A DNA stretch of 8,823 nucleotides from Planctomycetaceae bacterium (GCA_009776995.1 WRMR01000186.1:1-8823), one strand, 5' to 3'; shown: positions 1 to 6,393, counted from the stretch's first letter. Notes: generated from the sequence alone by a model not told the origin. Program-made: numbers and translations.

Positions 1-94
1 AAAAAAAAAATTTTTTTTTTGAGTTGGTAAAGTTTGAAAAAAAGGTTTTTTTGGAAAAAAAAAACAAGTTTAAAAAAGGGGGGGGGGGGGCTAT
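1..94. other. Low-complexity contig edge, probable assembly or sequencing artefact
   Basis: The stretch opens with ten A and ten T, continues as A/T/G-only blocks, and ends in thirteen consecutive G at 78-90. Only one C occurs in the first 90 bases (position 65). Ordinary coding sequence begins immediately after the G run. Poly-G and poly-A tracts at a contig end are typical of low-signal short reads or failed extension. I see no gene, promoter or repeat of biological character here. Confidence 0.75.
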
Positions 95-1180
95 TTGCGA
101 GGCTTCACCCTGGTTGAACTTCTTGTTGTCATTGCGATCATAGGTATTTTGATCGCACTTCTGTTGCCTGCTGTGCAAGCTGCCCGTGAAGCGGCTCGTC
201 GAATGCAGTGTACCAACAATCTGAAACAAATGGCCTTGGCCACCCATACATATCATGATGCCAACAAAGCTTTGCCGGCATCCATGAGTGAATGTGGCGG
301 ATTTAGGTGGGATAACTATTCCGGGCTGAGTGCAACAGTACGCTTGTTTCCTTATATTGAACAGACGGCTCGATATGAAGCGATCTTGAATTATGGGGAT
401 ATTTGCGGAAAAGATCCGACTCCTTCAGCCAGAATATGGGATCTGTTTTTTGGCCAGGAAGAGTATCGAGGGATGATCAGCGGCATTCAGTGTCCTTCGT
501 CCACTTCTTATGGAGCACCATCTTCTCACGCCCAAAATGCCCGAACCAATATCGTGTTCTGCATGGGTGACGGAACATCGAAGTTGGATGCTCCCGGTTA
601 TCACCCGAATTACACCTCGCGGCCTGTCACTCAAGCCAATCGTCGGGGCTTGTTCCACATGATGGCCTGGAAAAGCTTTGGGGCGTGTACCGACGGAACC
701 AGTAATACGGCGGCCGTTAGTGAAGCCGAATCCGCAGCGGCCGGTTATTACGAGCCCAGCGTCAAGGGCGGAGTGCATCAAGCCCCTGACGCCTATCCCG
801 ATGACACGTACTACTACCCGGAATTTTGCATGAATGGCGCGAGAAGCGTGGATGATCCCAATATTATCAATACGCCGTCCGACACTTGGCGCGGCAACTT
901 TTTCCAGGATGGACGGGCATGGAACTTTTTCCACACAGTCATTCCGCCCAATGGGCCAAGTTGCATAGGCCCCGGTGTCTGGGCCGGATCATACACAGCC
1001 GGCAGCAACCATACGGGCGGAGTCAATGTCGGGATGCTTGACGGTTCCATTCATTTCGTTTCCGATACCGTCAATTGCGGTGATCTCAGTGAACATCAGG
1101 TCATCTCCGGCAAAAGCCCTTATGGAACCTGGGGAGCCATGGGATCACCCAGTGGCGGCGAAAGCCTTACGGCGTTGTAA
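95..1180 (+). CDS. DUF1559 pseudopilin-like protein (H-X9-DG type), probably missing its first few codons
   Basis: This is a planctomycete DUF1559 protein with a type IV pilin-like N-terminus, presumably anchored in the inner membrane or exported by a type II secretion/pilus-like system; its exact role is unknown. The prepilin signature RGFTLVELLVVIAIIGIL starts at residue 2. The predicted peptidase cleavage follows Gly3, with Phe4 as mature residue 1 and Glu8 as the conserved Glu+5, and the hydrophobic stretch runs to about residue 26. The conserved LLPAVQAAREAARRMQC follows directly. Near the C-terminus His306 and Asp316-Gly317 form the H-X9-DG motif. Length (361 residues) is normal for the family. 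The apparent start is TTG at 95, but family members usually carry a short basic leader before RGF. An in-frame TAA at 71-73 lies in the artefactual contig edge, so the true start codon is probably lost. A strong terminator follows the gene. Family assignment is very secure; function is not. Confidence 0.95.
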   Translation: MRGFTLVELLVVIAIIGILIALLLPAVQAAREAARRMQCTNNLKQMALATHTYHDANKALPASMSECGGFRWDNYSGLSATVRLFPYIEQTARYEAILNYGDICGKDPTPSARIWDLFFGQEEYRGMISGIQCPSSTSYGAPSSHAQNARTNIVFCMGDGTSKLDAPGYHPNYTSRPVTQANRRGLFHMMAWKSFGACTDGTSNTAAVSEAESAAAGYYEPSVKGGVHQAPDAYPDDTYYYPEFCMNGARSVDDPNIINTPSDTWRGNFFQDGRAWNFFHTVIPPNGPSCIGPGVWAGSYTAGSNHTGGVNVGMLDGSIHFVSDTVNCGDLSEHQVISGKSPYGTWGAMGSPSGGESLTAL

Positions 1181-1227
1181 TGATTTCGCCATTGCAGTTT
1201 TTCTGCCGGCTTTCTGCCAAACACACA

Positions 1228-1261
1228 GGGGTAATTTACTGGAAATTGCCCCGTTTTTTTT
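1228..1261 (+). terminator. Rho-independent terminator after the DUF1559 gene
   Basis: Arms GGGGTAATTT (1228-1237) and AAATTGCCCC (1243-1252) pair over 10 bp with a single T.G wobble around a 5-nt loop (ACTGG). One G and then eight T (1254-1261) follow. This is a canonical intrinsic terminator placed 47 nt after the DUF1559 stop. It separates that gene from the lipoprotein gene, whose start lies about 27 nt beyond the T-tract, so the lipoprotein needs read-through or its own promoter. Confidence 0.88.
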
Positions 1262-1263
1262 GA

Positions 1264-1285
1264 TAGAATTATTTAAGACAGGGAG
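1264..1285 (+). promoter_or_regulatory. Possible -10 element and Shine-Dalgarno for the lipoprotein gene
   Basis: TAGAAT at 1264-1269 resembles a sigma70 -10 box and is identical to the -10 proposed for the BlaI operon at 6427-6432. The matching -35 position falls inside the terminator and is weak (TGGAAA at 1240-1245, 18-nt spacer). GGGAG at 1281-1285 is a Shine-Dalgarno. It lies 3 nt from the ATG at 1289 but 9 nt from the ATG at 1295, so translation may start at the second methionine. The promoter part is tentative. Confidence 0.35.
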
Positions 1286-1288
1286 AAA

Positions 1289-1852
1289 ATGACAATGATA
1301 AAACAATTTCGTGTTTTGCCGTATTTCGCTACTTTTCTGCTGATTGGCGTCGCTTTTTGTTCTTTCGGTTGTTCCCGGGGACCCAAAAAACCGGATGGTA
1401 TGCCGCAACTTTATCTGACGGAAATCACGGTCAACAGTGAATCCGGCTTGGTTGACGATGCCATTGTTTCCCTGTACCCGGCCGATGGATCAAGAACGCA
1501 ATGGAGTTCTGGTGCGCGGACCAATGCGCAAGGGGTCGCCCGTATCAAGACGCACGGTCAGTTTGACGGAGCTCCGGAAGGCAAATACAAGGTTGTTGTC
1601 AAAAAAACCGTTGCCGAAGGGGAAGCCCCGCCACCGATGGGTGTGGACGCGGAATCACAGCGGATTTACGATGAATACATGAGTTCCGGCAACACTCAGA
1701 AATTGTTCAGGGTTGTCGATTCCCAATTCGATTCGGCCAAAACAACGCCTCTGGAAATCGAAGTGTCGCCGCAAAAACTCAATGCCTCTTCGGTTGACAT
1801 CGGAGCAACCGTTAAGGTTGAGATAAAATCCACTTCGGCAACAGCCAACTGA
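1289..1852 (+). CDS. Small lipoprotein with transthyretin/carboxypeptidase-regulatory-like beta domain
   Basis: The protein is a predicted exported lipoprotein of 187 residues (185 from the ATG at 1295, which fits the Shine-Dalgarno better). A basic N-terminus and hydrophobic core (residues 9-23) lead to a lipobox-like S25-F-G-C28; Phe at -2 is unusual but Cys28 is well placed. The rest resembles a small all-beta domain of the transthyretin or carboxypeptidase-regulatory type: LTEITVNSESGLVDDAIVSLY, then a stretch like TNAQGVARIKTHGQFDGAPE and then GKYKVVVKK. That FDGAPEGKYKVVV segment recurs in planctomycete lipoproteins encoded next to DUF1559 genes. Position downstream of one fits this pattern, although a terminator lies between them. 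No catalytic motif is visible; a structural or binding role at the cell surface is inference. Confidence 0.85.
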   Translation: MTMIKQFRVLPYFATFLLIGVAFCSFGCSRGPKKPDGMPQLYLTEITVNSESGLVDDAIVSLYPADGSRTQWSSGARTNAQGVARIKTHGQFDGAPEGKYKVVVKKTVAEGEAPPPMGVDAESQRIYDEYMSSGNTQKLFRVVDSQFDSAKTTPLEIEVSPQKLNASSVDIGATVKVEIKSTSATAN

Positions 1853-1872
1853 CACCGTGTTTAGGAATTGAA

Positions 1873-1905
1873 GTATTGCGATAATAATATAGTACCTCGC
1901 AATGC
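1873..1905. other. Stem-loop 1 in convergent intergenic region
   Basis: ATTGCGA (1875-1881) and TCGCAAT (1897-1903) pair perfectly over 7 bp around a 15-nt AT-rich loop. A T.G wobble and a G-C pair extend it outward to 1873 and 1905. It lies 20 nt after the lipoprotein stop. No T-run follows on either strand, so it is not a canonical intrinsic terminator. Confidence 0.5.
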
Positions 1906-1908
1906 CGC

Positions 1909-1941
1909 AGGCAGGACGATTACTCCATGACCGTCCTGCCT
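1909..1941. terminator. Stem-loop 2 between convergent genes, possible 3'-end structure
   Basis: AGGCAGGACG (1909-1918) and CGTCCTGCCT (1932-1941) form a perfect 10-bp inverted repeat with a 13-nt loop. It lies between the convergent lipoprotein and pnkp genes, where a symmetric stem could serve both transcripts. A U-tract is absent on both sides, so termination or 3'-end stabilisation is inferred from position only. The rest of 1853-2009 shows no gene. Confidence 0.5.
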
Positions 1942-2009
1942 TGATTGCATGTTGCAGATTCTACCCCAACACCGCACAAAATCAACCACACGACAGGCGA
2001 TTTCCGGTA

Positions 2010-4481
2010 TCACAATCTCGGATCAAGCACGGTTTCCTTGCGTTCCTCGAAGATCAATCCGGCGAGAATGCGCTGGTATTCGCCGTTGTCCTCGTTGATT
2101 TGATTTCTTGGAATCGCGGCCAGGTCCCAGCCGAGTTCGTATTCGCGGTTCGAGATGAGCAGTTTTTTCGCGACGTTCTTCTTGTGAATCAACGCCGCTT
2201 TCTTGGCCGGTTCAAGGTAATCATAACCGTAAATGATCGTCAGGTACTTTTCATTGCGGACTTTGAGAGCGTTGACCTTCGACCTGCCCGGGGCGTTGCA
2301 TTTGATGACCACGCCTTCGATGTCCGGCGGCAGGTCGTTGAAATGCCGCACCAGGGCGTCCACTTCTTCCGGGACGTTCAAATCGACGAGCAGCCCCGTG
2401 TCTTTCGAAACCATGTTGTACCGTTCCTCGACCGGCGTGTTGCGAAAAAGCCGCTCCGAACCATCCGCGTTGATGATCTTCAGAATGTCGAACGGGTTGT
2501 AGTCAATCGGCTTGGGCGTGCCGTAAATCGCCACCTGTTCCCGGAAAATCTGCAAATACTCTTCCATTTCGGCGATAGGCAAATGCCGGAAGTTTTTCAA
2601 AAGCCGATACGTCGTCTTTTTGTTCTGGTTGATGACCGTATCGGGCACCTCCGGCGTTTGCCGCCACAGTGTAAAGTTCGGATGGTCAAACTCGGCCTGC
2701 AACTGTTCCTCGAAGCCCGACTCCTTGAGCAGGTCGTATTCCGATTGCACGGTTTCCGTCACCACTTGATACAAATCTTCGATCAACCCTTTGCCCAGGG
2801 CGTACCACGGCATTAACTCGCCGTCAAGCAGAATCGTTTCCGCTTCGGGGAAACGCCCGAACAAGGCAAGGATTTTCGGCTGGGCCAGGATCGACTCATA
2901 AACCGGCGTCAAATCGGTGACGTCGGTGCCATCGGGCGCGTGCAGCCTGCGAATACGATACCCCCTGCGGCTGGTGAGGCGGCATTGCTCAAGGTCCCGC
3001 GAAATGTAGGCTTCGCAACGCGAACCCATGTACTTTTGCTGCACATGCACGACGGTAATCCCCATCGAACGAAATTTGTCTATCGCCTGTTCGATCGGTT
3101 CGATTTTCATCCGTTCGACATCCGACGCGCACGGGGCAATCGTGCCGCTGACATAATTGATCTTGTCCGCAACGGCGATTTCAATCCGCCGACGCTCGCC
3201 TGGCTCCAAGCCATCAAGGTCGAAATCGTTGTCCGCAACTTCAATCAACTTGTTCTCGGAATACGTTGCCGATGCGGGAATGCCCGGCATTTTTCCGTTG
3301 CGATAATACGTAAAGAGGTTCCCGTAAACGCCGCCGGTGTCGATGCCGAACTTGTTTTTGCATCGGTAGGGTCGTTCGAATGCCGCATGGCCGAACAGGT
3401 GTCGCGGGTGGCTGTCATCCGCATCGGCGGAGATCGAGTCGAGCAAATCATCGGTGATGGGCCGATAACGCTGCCGACGGGCTGACACCGCATCAACCTT
3501 GCCGATGAACTTGCTCTCGCACGGGGCATGGGTCACGTAAACGGAATCGCGAATCCTGACAAACGGCACCGCAGTCGCGCAATACCAGTCAATCAACTCC
3601 TTGAATTCCGCGTTGCCTTCGTATTGGGCGAGCGACGTGTAATAATCGTGCTTCGGGCTTTCGTCGATCATGCCGTTCAAAAAACGATGCGTATAACTTT
3701 CGTGATTGCCAAGCACGAGGCGGGGGTATTTTTGCGGGTTCGATTGCAGATGCCGCAAAACTTCGAGCGACTGCGGCCCCTTGTCAATGACGTCGCCGAG
3801 CGGAATGATTGGCAAATCGCCCGATACCTGCTCGATCTTCAGCAGGGCGTCATAACAACCGTGCAGGTCGCCGACGACAATGGCATCTTCCGGGAAGTGA
3901 CATCGCTCGAACAATTCCAGCCCCTCAATCTCTTCGACCGGCGGAATATTATCGCGGTCTTTGAATCGCACCACCTGGTGGTAAAACCGCGATTTCAGAT
4001 TCGGAAGCACTTCACGATGAAACCGCTTGACGTGGTTCGCCACGTAATCGTTGGAATCACAATACCGGTAATATTCCCGCACAGGCAAATCGAACAGTAC
4101 CAGGTCGATGTGATAATGATTCTTCGCCGCGATGTCGATCATCTGCCGCCGGAACTCCTCACTGAGTGCCGTCGTGTCGATGATGACAAATTCGGCATGG
4201 ACGGGAAATCGTGTCACCTGTTCGACGGTCGTTTCCAGTAGCCGGAACGCCGCATCACTGGCATACCGGAGCGGAAAACTGTTGCGCCCCTCCCGCAAAT
4301 CCATCGCCGGATCGCCAAGAACCTGACGGCGCAAATCATCCGATGCAACATACTGAATGTTGAGCCGACGTTCCCGTTGTAATGCGCGCAACTGCGGTAT
4401 CAACCGGTTTTTCGCGTAATGGGACTTTCCGCAACACGACGGACCGCAAAGAAGAACGATGGTGTGGAGATGGAATTTCAT
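2010..4481 (-). CDS. pnkp: Bacterial polynucleotide kinase-phosphatase-ligase (Pnkp), RNA repair enzyme
   Basis: This 823-residue protein has the three-module layout of Clostridium thermocellum Pnkp (about 870 residues), which heals and seals broken RNA such as ribotoxin-cleaved tRNA. An N-terminal P-loop 5'-OH kinase covers about 1-190, with Walker A G13-PSCCGK-S20 and basic R111/R112 in the lid region. A calcineurin-like 2',3'-phosphatase covers about 198-405: D205-L-H207, G-D230-V-I-D233-K-G, G-N259-H260-E, H318, G-H365, D381. A C-terminal nucleotidyltransferase covers about 430-823: K483-YMGSR (probable adenylated lysine), DGELMPW (553-559), EGVVIK (722-727), ALKVRNEKYLTIIYG (738-752). 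The phosphatase has Lys234 where most relatives have Arg (DRG). The P-loop begins at residue 13, so the ATG at 4481 is well supported, although no clear Shine-Dalgarno is seen. Known Pnkp ligases are activated by the methyltransferase Hen1; no hen1 is adjacent on either side. Neighbours look unrelated. Confidence 0.95.
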   Translation of the reverse strand: MKFHLHTIVLLCGPSCCGKSHYAKNRLIPQLRALQRERRLNIQYVASDDLRRQVLGDPAMDLREGRNSFPLRYASDAAFRLLETTVEQVTRFPVHAEFVIIDTTALSEEFRRQMIDIAAKNHYHIDLVLFDLPVREYYRYCDSNDYVANHVKRFHREVLPNLKSRFYHQVVRFKDRDNIPPVEEIEGLELFERCHFPEDAIVVGDLHGCYDALLKIEQVSGDLPIIPLGDVIDKGPQSLEVLRHLQSNPQKYPRLVLGNHESYTHRFLNGMIDESPKHDYYTSLAQYEGNAEFKELIDWYCATAVPFVRIRDSVYVTHAPCESKFIGKVDAVSARRQRYRPITDDLLDSISADADDSHPRHLFGHAAFERPYRCKNKFGIDTGGVYGNLFTYYRNGKMPGIPASATYSENKLIEVADNDFDLDGLEPGERRRIEIAVADKINYVSGTIAPCASDVERMKIEPIEQAIDKFRSMGITVVHVQQKYMGSRCEAYISRDLEQCRLTSRRGYRIRRLHAPDGTDVTDLTPVYESILAQPKILALFGRFPEAETILLDGELMPWYALGKGLIEDLYQVVTETVQSEYDLLKESGFEEQLQAEFDHPNFTLWRQTPEVPDTVINQNKKTTYRLLKNFRHLPIAEMEEYLQIFREQVAIYGTPKPIDYNPFDILKIINADGSERLFRNTPVEERYNMVSKDTGLLVDLNVPEEVDALVRHFNDLPPDIEGVVIKCNAPGRSKVNALKVRNEKYLTIIYGYDYLEPAKKAALIHKKNVAKKLLISNREYELGWDLAAIPRNQINEDNGEYQRILAGLIFEERKETVLDPRL

Positions 4482-4643
4482 GGTTTTATTATGACTGTTC
4501 AGCAGGATTTTTGGCTTGAATTGAAGAAATTGTTTTGCAATCCGTTATACTGCCGAACGCCATTTGACTGGCATTATTTTTGTGGCCTTTGTGAAAAGGT
4601 ATCTGTTCACGGGTTATGTTTTTTACCACGAAGCCGCGAAGAA

Positions 4644-4723
4644 GTGCAGAATGCAGAACGCAGAGTGCAGAGATACTGTTGCGTCTGAAAAAATCTCTGC
4701 GTTCTGCTCTCTGCGCTCTGCGC
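4644..4723. repeat. Inverted repeat built of 7-nt units (NNGCAGA)
   Basis: The left arm 4644-4674 reads as four consecutive heptads GTGCAGA, ATGCAGA, ACGCAGA, GTGCAGA plus GAT. The reverse complement of the right arm 4693-4723 reads GCGCAGA, GCGCAGA, GAGCAGA, ACGCAGA plus GAT. The arms therefore match over 31 positions except in the two variable bases of each heptad, and are separated by an 18-nt loop. The structure could fold into a long imperfect hairpin. It lies upstream of both divergent genes. Confidence 0.8.
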
Positions 4724-4951
4724 TCGCTCCTCCTTTTTCACCAGTCGAGTAAGCGGGGGAATTCACGTTGGAAGATACGACGCCATTGACGCTTCAGGTT
4801 GTCAAAGGGACAAAGAAATATCAAATCGATGTGGGGAAATCCGTCCGGGAGCGAACGGTTTCCATGCAGGGTTTTCGCCGGAAAATCATCGGACGGGAGG
4901 GACACGTTCTTTTTTCGCCGGGATTTCAGGATGATGGGGTGAGAAGGCAAA

Positions 4952-4980
4952 TTGCCAATGAAGACAATGCGGACTATAAT
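4952..4980 (+). promoter_or_regulatory. Sigma70-like promoter for exbD
   Basis: TTGCCA (4952-4957) and a perfect TATAAT (4975-4980) are separated by 17 nt. Transcription would begin near 4987, giving a leader of about 39 nt before the ATG at 5026. AAAGG at 5013-5017 is a plausible Shine-Dalgarno 8 nt from that ATG. This supports the downstream start for exbD. Confidence 0.65.
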
Positions 4981-5025
4981 CTGAGAATTCTCTTTTCATT
5001 CCGGACACCCGCAAAGGCAATCGCC

Positions 5026-5487
5026 ATGAAACATCAAGAGTCGCTCTTTGGCCGCCACCGTGTCAAACAACAGGCGGAAATGGACATGACGCCGATGGTC
5101 GATGTGACCTTCCTGCTCTTGATCTTTTTTATGGTCACCGCCTCGTTTGCGATGCAGAAGTCGCTCGAATTTCCCAGCCCCGATCAGAAAGACGACACGG
5201 CCCAAAATCGAACCATTGAAGACATCGAAAACCGCGACGATTACATTATTGTGCGAATCGACGGGGACAATGCCTATCACGTTGACGACCGTGAGACCTT
5301 CTCGCGTCAGGAACTGCTTTCGATTTTGCGGGGAATCCAAGACGCCGATACCGGCGTCTTGAGGGCACCGCTCAACCTGCTGATCATCGCCGACAATACT
5401 GCCAGTCATGAAGCGGTTGTTTCGGCCATTGACGTCGGCAACGCGGCGGGCATCACCCGCATCAAATACACGACTGTCGATGAGTGA
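5026..5487 (+). CDS. exbD: Biopolymer transport protein ExbD/TolR
   Basis: ExbD/TolR proteins form, with ExbB/TolQ, an inner-membrane proton-driven stator that energises TonB-dependent uptake or Tol functions. From the ATG at 5026 the protein is 153 residues. It has a short cytoplasmic N-terminus, a single membrane helix in MTPMVDVTFLLLIFFMVTAS (21-40) with the conserved proton-path Asp26, and a C-terminal periplasmic domain of about 110 residues including LLIIAD and the closing GITRIKYTTVDE. The frame is open further upstream to a TTG at 4768. However, that would place 86 unrecognised residues before a helix that normally lies near the N-terminus, and a good promoter lies at 4952-4980, so 5026 is preferred. 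No exbB/tolQ or tonB gene is adjacent, so partners must be elsewhere. It converges with the acyltransferase gene 44 nt away. Confidence 0.93.
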   Translation: MKHQESLFGRHRVKQQAEMDMTPMVDVTFLLLIFFMVTASFAMQKSLEFPSPDQKDDTAQNRTIEDIENRDDYIIVRIDGDNAYHVDDRETFSRQELLSILRGIQDADTGVLRAPLNLLIIADNTASHEAVVSAIDVGNAAGITRIKYTTVDE

Positions 5488-5528
5488 GGAAGAGGTAAAA
5501 GGTATGAAGCAAGAGGTGAGAAGGGAGG
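5486..5528 (+). repeat. Purine-rich tract with 7-nt periodicity after exbD
   Basis: Starting in the exbD stop codon, the sequence reads as successive heptads GAGGAAG, AGGTAAA, AGGTATG, AAGCAAG, AGGTGAG, AAGGGAG. The first five after the stop share A-R-G in their first three positions. It fills nearly all of the gap between the convergent exbD and acyltransferase genes. A short GAGGT/ACCTC stem (5525-5529 with 5534-5538) overlaps its end, without a T-run. Confidence 0.55.
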
Positions 5529-5531
5529 TTC

Positions 5532-6224
5532 TTACCTCATGCATCTTCCCCGTATCTGCTCGTACAGCTCCTGCACACGCTGTTTGACGCAATCGTTCAA
5601 CTCGTCATCCGTCATGCTTGCGGCCTGTTCGTAGGGAATCGGTTCGCCAAAGATAACACGGAGGGCATTTCTGCTGTCCGGGATCAGGTTCGGTAGTTTT
5701 TGACCTCGCGGCCAAGCCTCAAACGCCCCGGCGATGGCCGCAGGAATAATCGGCACTTTTGACCGCAGCGCGAGCGTCACAACCGCTTTGTGAAACGGCA
5801 TCATTGCGCCGTTCGGTTCGCGTGTGCGTTCCCCTTCAGGAAAAATGAGGACGCGTTCGCCGTTTTTCAGCCGCTTGAGCGTTTCCTTGATCCCTTCAAA
5901 GCCTATCCCGTTCTTTTCCAGCGGGATGGCGTCGAGTGTCGCGATCAGTTTGCCGAACGGTTTGAATCGGAACAGTCCCTTCTGCGCCAGGTAATTGACT
6001 TTCCCCTTGATTCTGCATCCGATCGCCGGCGGGTCAAGGTAGCTCTGATGATTGGCGACGATCAACGCGCCGCCCTTGACCTCGGTGTGCTCGACGCCAA
6101 ATGTGCGGAGCCGGAAGAAAACCGTCATCACGACTTGCACCCAGAATTTGCAAAAGGCGTACCACCACCACATCTGCAAGGTGATCACGCGTCCCCCTCC
6201 CCTTTGCGATTTGGCAGTGTTCAT
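5532..6224 (-). CDS. PlsC-family 1-acylglycerol-phosphate (lysophospholipid) acyltransferase
   Basis: This 230-residue protein belongs to the PlsC/LPLAT superfamily, which transfers acyl chains to lysophosphatidic acid or related acceptors at the inner membrane. A Trp-rich hydrophobic segment (about residues 18-38) probably associates with the membrane. The catalytic H-X4-D motif is N58-H59-QSYL-D64, the acceptor-binding motif is FPEGERT (128-134, a variant of the usual PEGTRS), and VPIIPAAIAG with a following Trp-Pro matches the fourth conserved block. All expected motifs are present and the length is normal. ATG at 6224 has AGGA 7 nt upstream on the minus strand; a GTG at codon 13 is a possible later start. 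It is divergent from the BlaI operon and convergent with exbD. Substrate identity is not determinable, so paralogues acting on other lipids remain possible. Confidence 0.93.
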   Translation of the reverse strand: MNTAKSQRGGGRVITLQMWWWYAFCKFWVQVVMTVFFRLRTFGVEHTEVKGGALIVANHQSYLDPPAIGCRIKGKVNYLAQKGLFRFKPFGKLIATLDAIPLEKNGIGFEGIKETLKRLKNGERVLIFPEGERTREPNGAMMPFHKAVVTLALRSKVPIIPAAIAGAFEAWPRGQKLPNLIPDSRNALRVIFGEPIPYEQAASMTDDELNDCVKQRVQELYEQIRGRCMR

Positions 6225-6369
6225 TGCGCTGTCCTGCGGTTGAATTTGTTGCGTCTGGACCTGTTTACCGGTTGCGAAGCTATATTGGCCGCAACTCGTG
6301 TGACGAGAGAATCAGCCTTGTGAACGACCACAGTAAATTATACCCATTTTTACGCAACCCGAAATATGC

Positions 6370-6393
6370 GGAAATTTTTCTTGAAAATTTTCC
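6370..6393. promoter_or_regulatory. AT-rich palindrome just upstream of the BlaI-operon promoter
   Basis: GGAAATTTTT (6370-6379) and AAAATTTTCC (6384-6393) are complementary at nine of ten positions around a CTTG loop. It lies 11 nt upstream of the -35 box at 6405. It could act as an UP-like element or a binding site for an upstream regulator. It is unlikely to be a terminator, because the flanking gene is transcribed away from it. Confidence 0.35.

Larger units (their letters stand above)
4482..5025. other. 544-nt divergent intergenic region, pnkp (-) to exbD (+)
   Basis: The pnkp-proximal half holds no convincing gene; short open frames here run through the heptad repeat at 4644-4723. I could not find a convincing pnkp promoter on the minus strand. 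The half from 4768 is open in frame with exbD from a TTG preceded by GGGGGA (4755-4760). Its 86-residue translation matches nothing I recognise, and the exbD promoter lies inside it, so I treat it as non-coding leader or a remnant. The beginning of that translation (LTLQVVKGTKKYQIDVGKS) faintly resembles the first strands of an FHA domain, but no phosphothreonine-binding motifs follow. Confidence 0.6.

Noticed and set aside
425..934. 169-codon minus-strand open frame inside the DUF1559 gene
   Set aside because: It is antisense to a clearly real gene and lacks any recognisable motif.
1902..2816. 304-codon open frame on the plus strand across the end of pnkp
   Set aside because: It is antisense to the conserved ligase domain, has no recognisable domain, and its open character follows from the codon pattern of pnkp.
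3528..4241. 237-codon plus-strand open frame, and a similar one at 2940-3485
   Set aside because: Both are antisense to the conserved kinase, phosphatase and ligase motifs of pnkp and show no family signature.
4521..4551. Possible plus-strand promoter TTGAAG to TATACT
   Set aside because: The spacer is 19 nt, and it would drive transcription into a gene-free stretch far from exbD, which has a better promoter at 4952-4980.
4419..4752. Two short plus-strand open frames between pnkp and exbD
   Set aside because: They run through the start of pnkp in antisense or through the heptad repeat; composition reflects the repeat and no domain is seen.
6295..6307. Small inverted repeat CTCGT-GTG-ACGAG upstream of the acyltransferase gene
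   Set aside because: A 5-bp dyad is expected by chance, and no convincing minus-strand promoter lies next to it.
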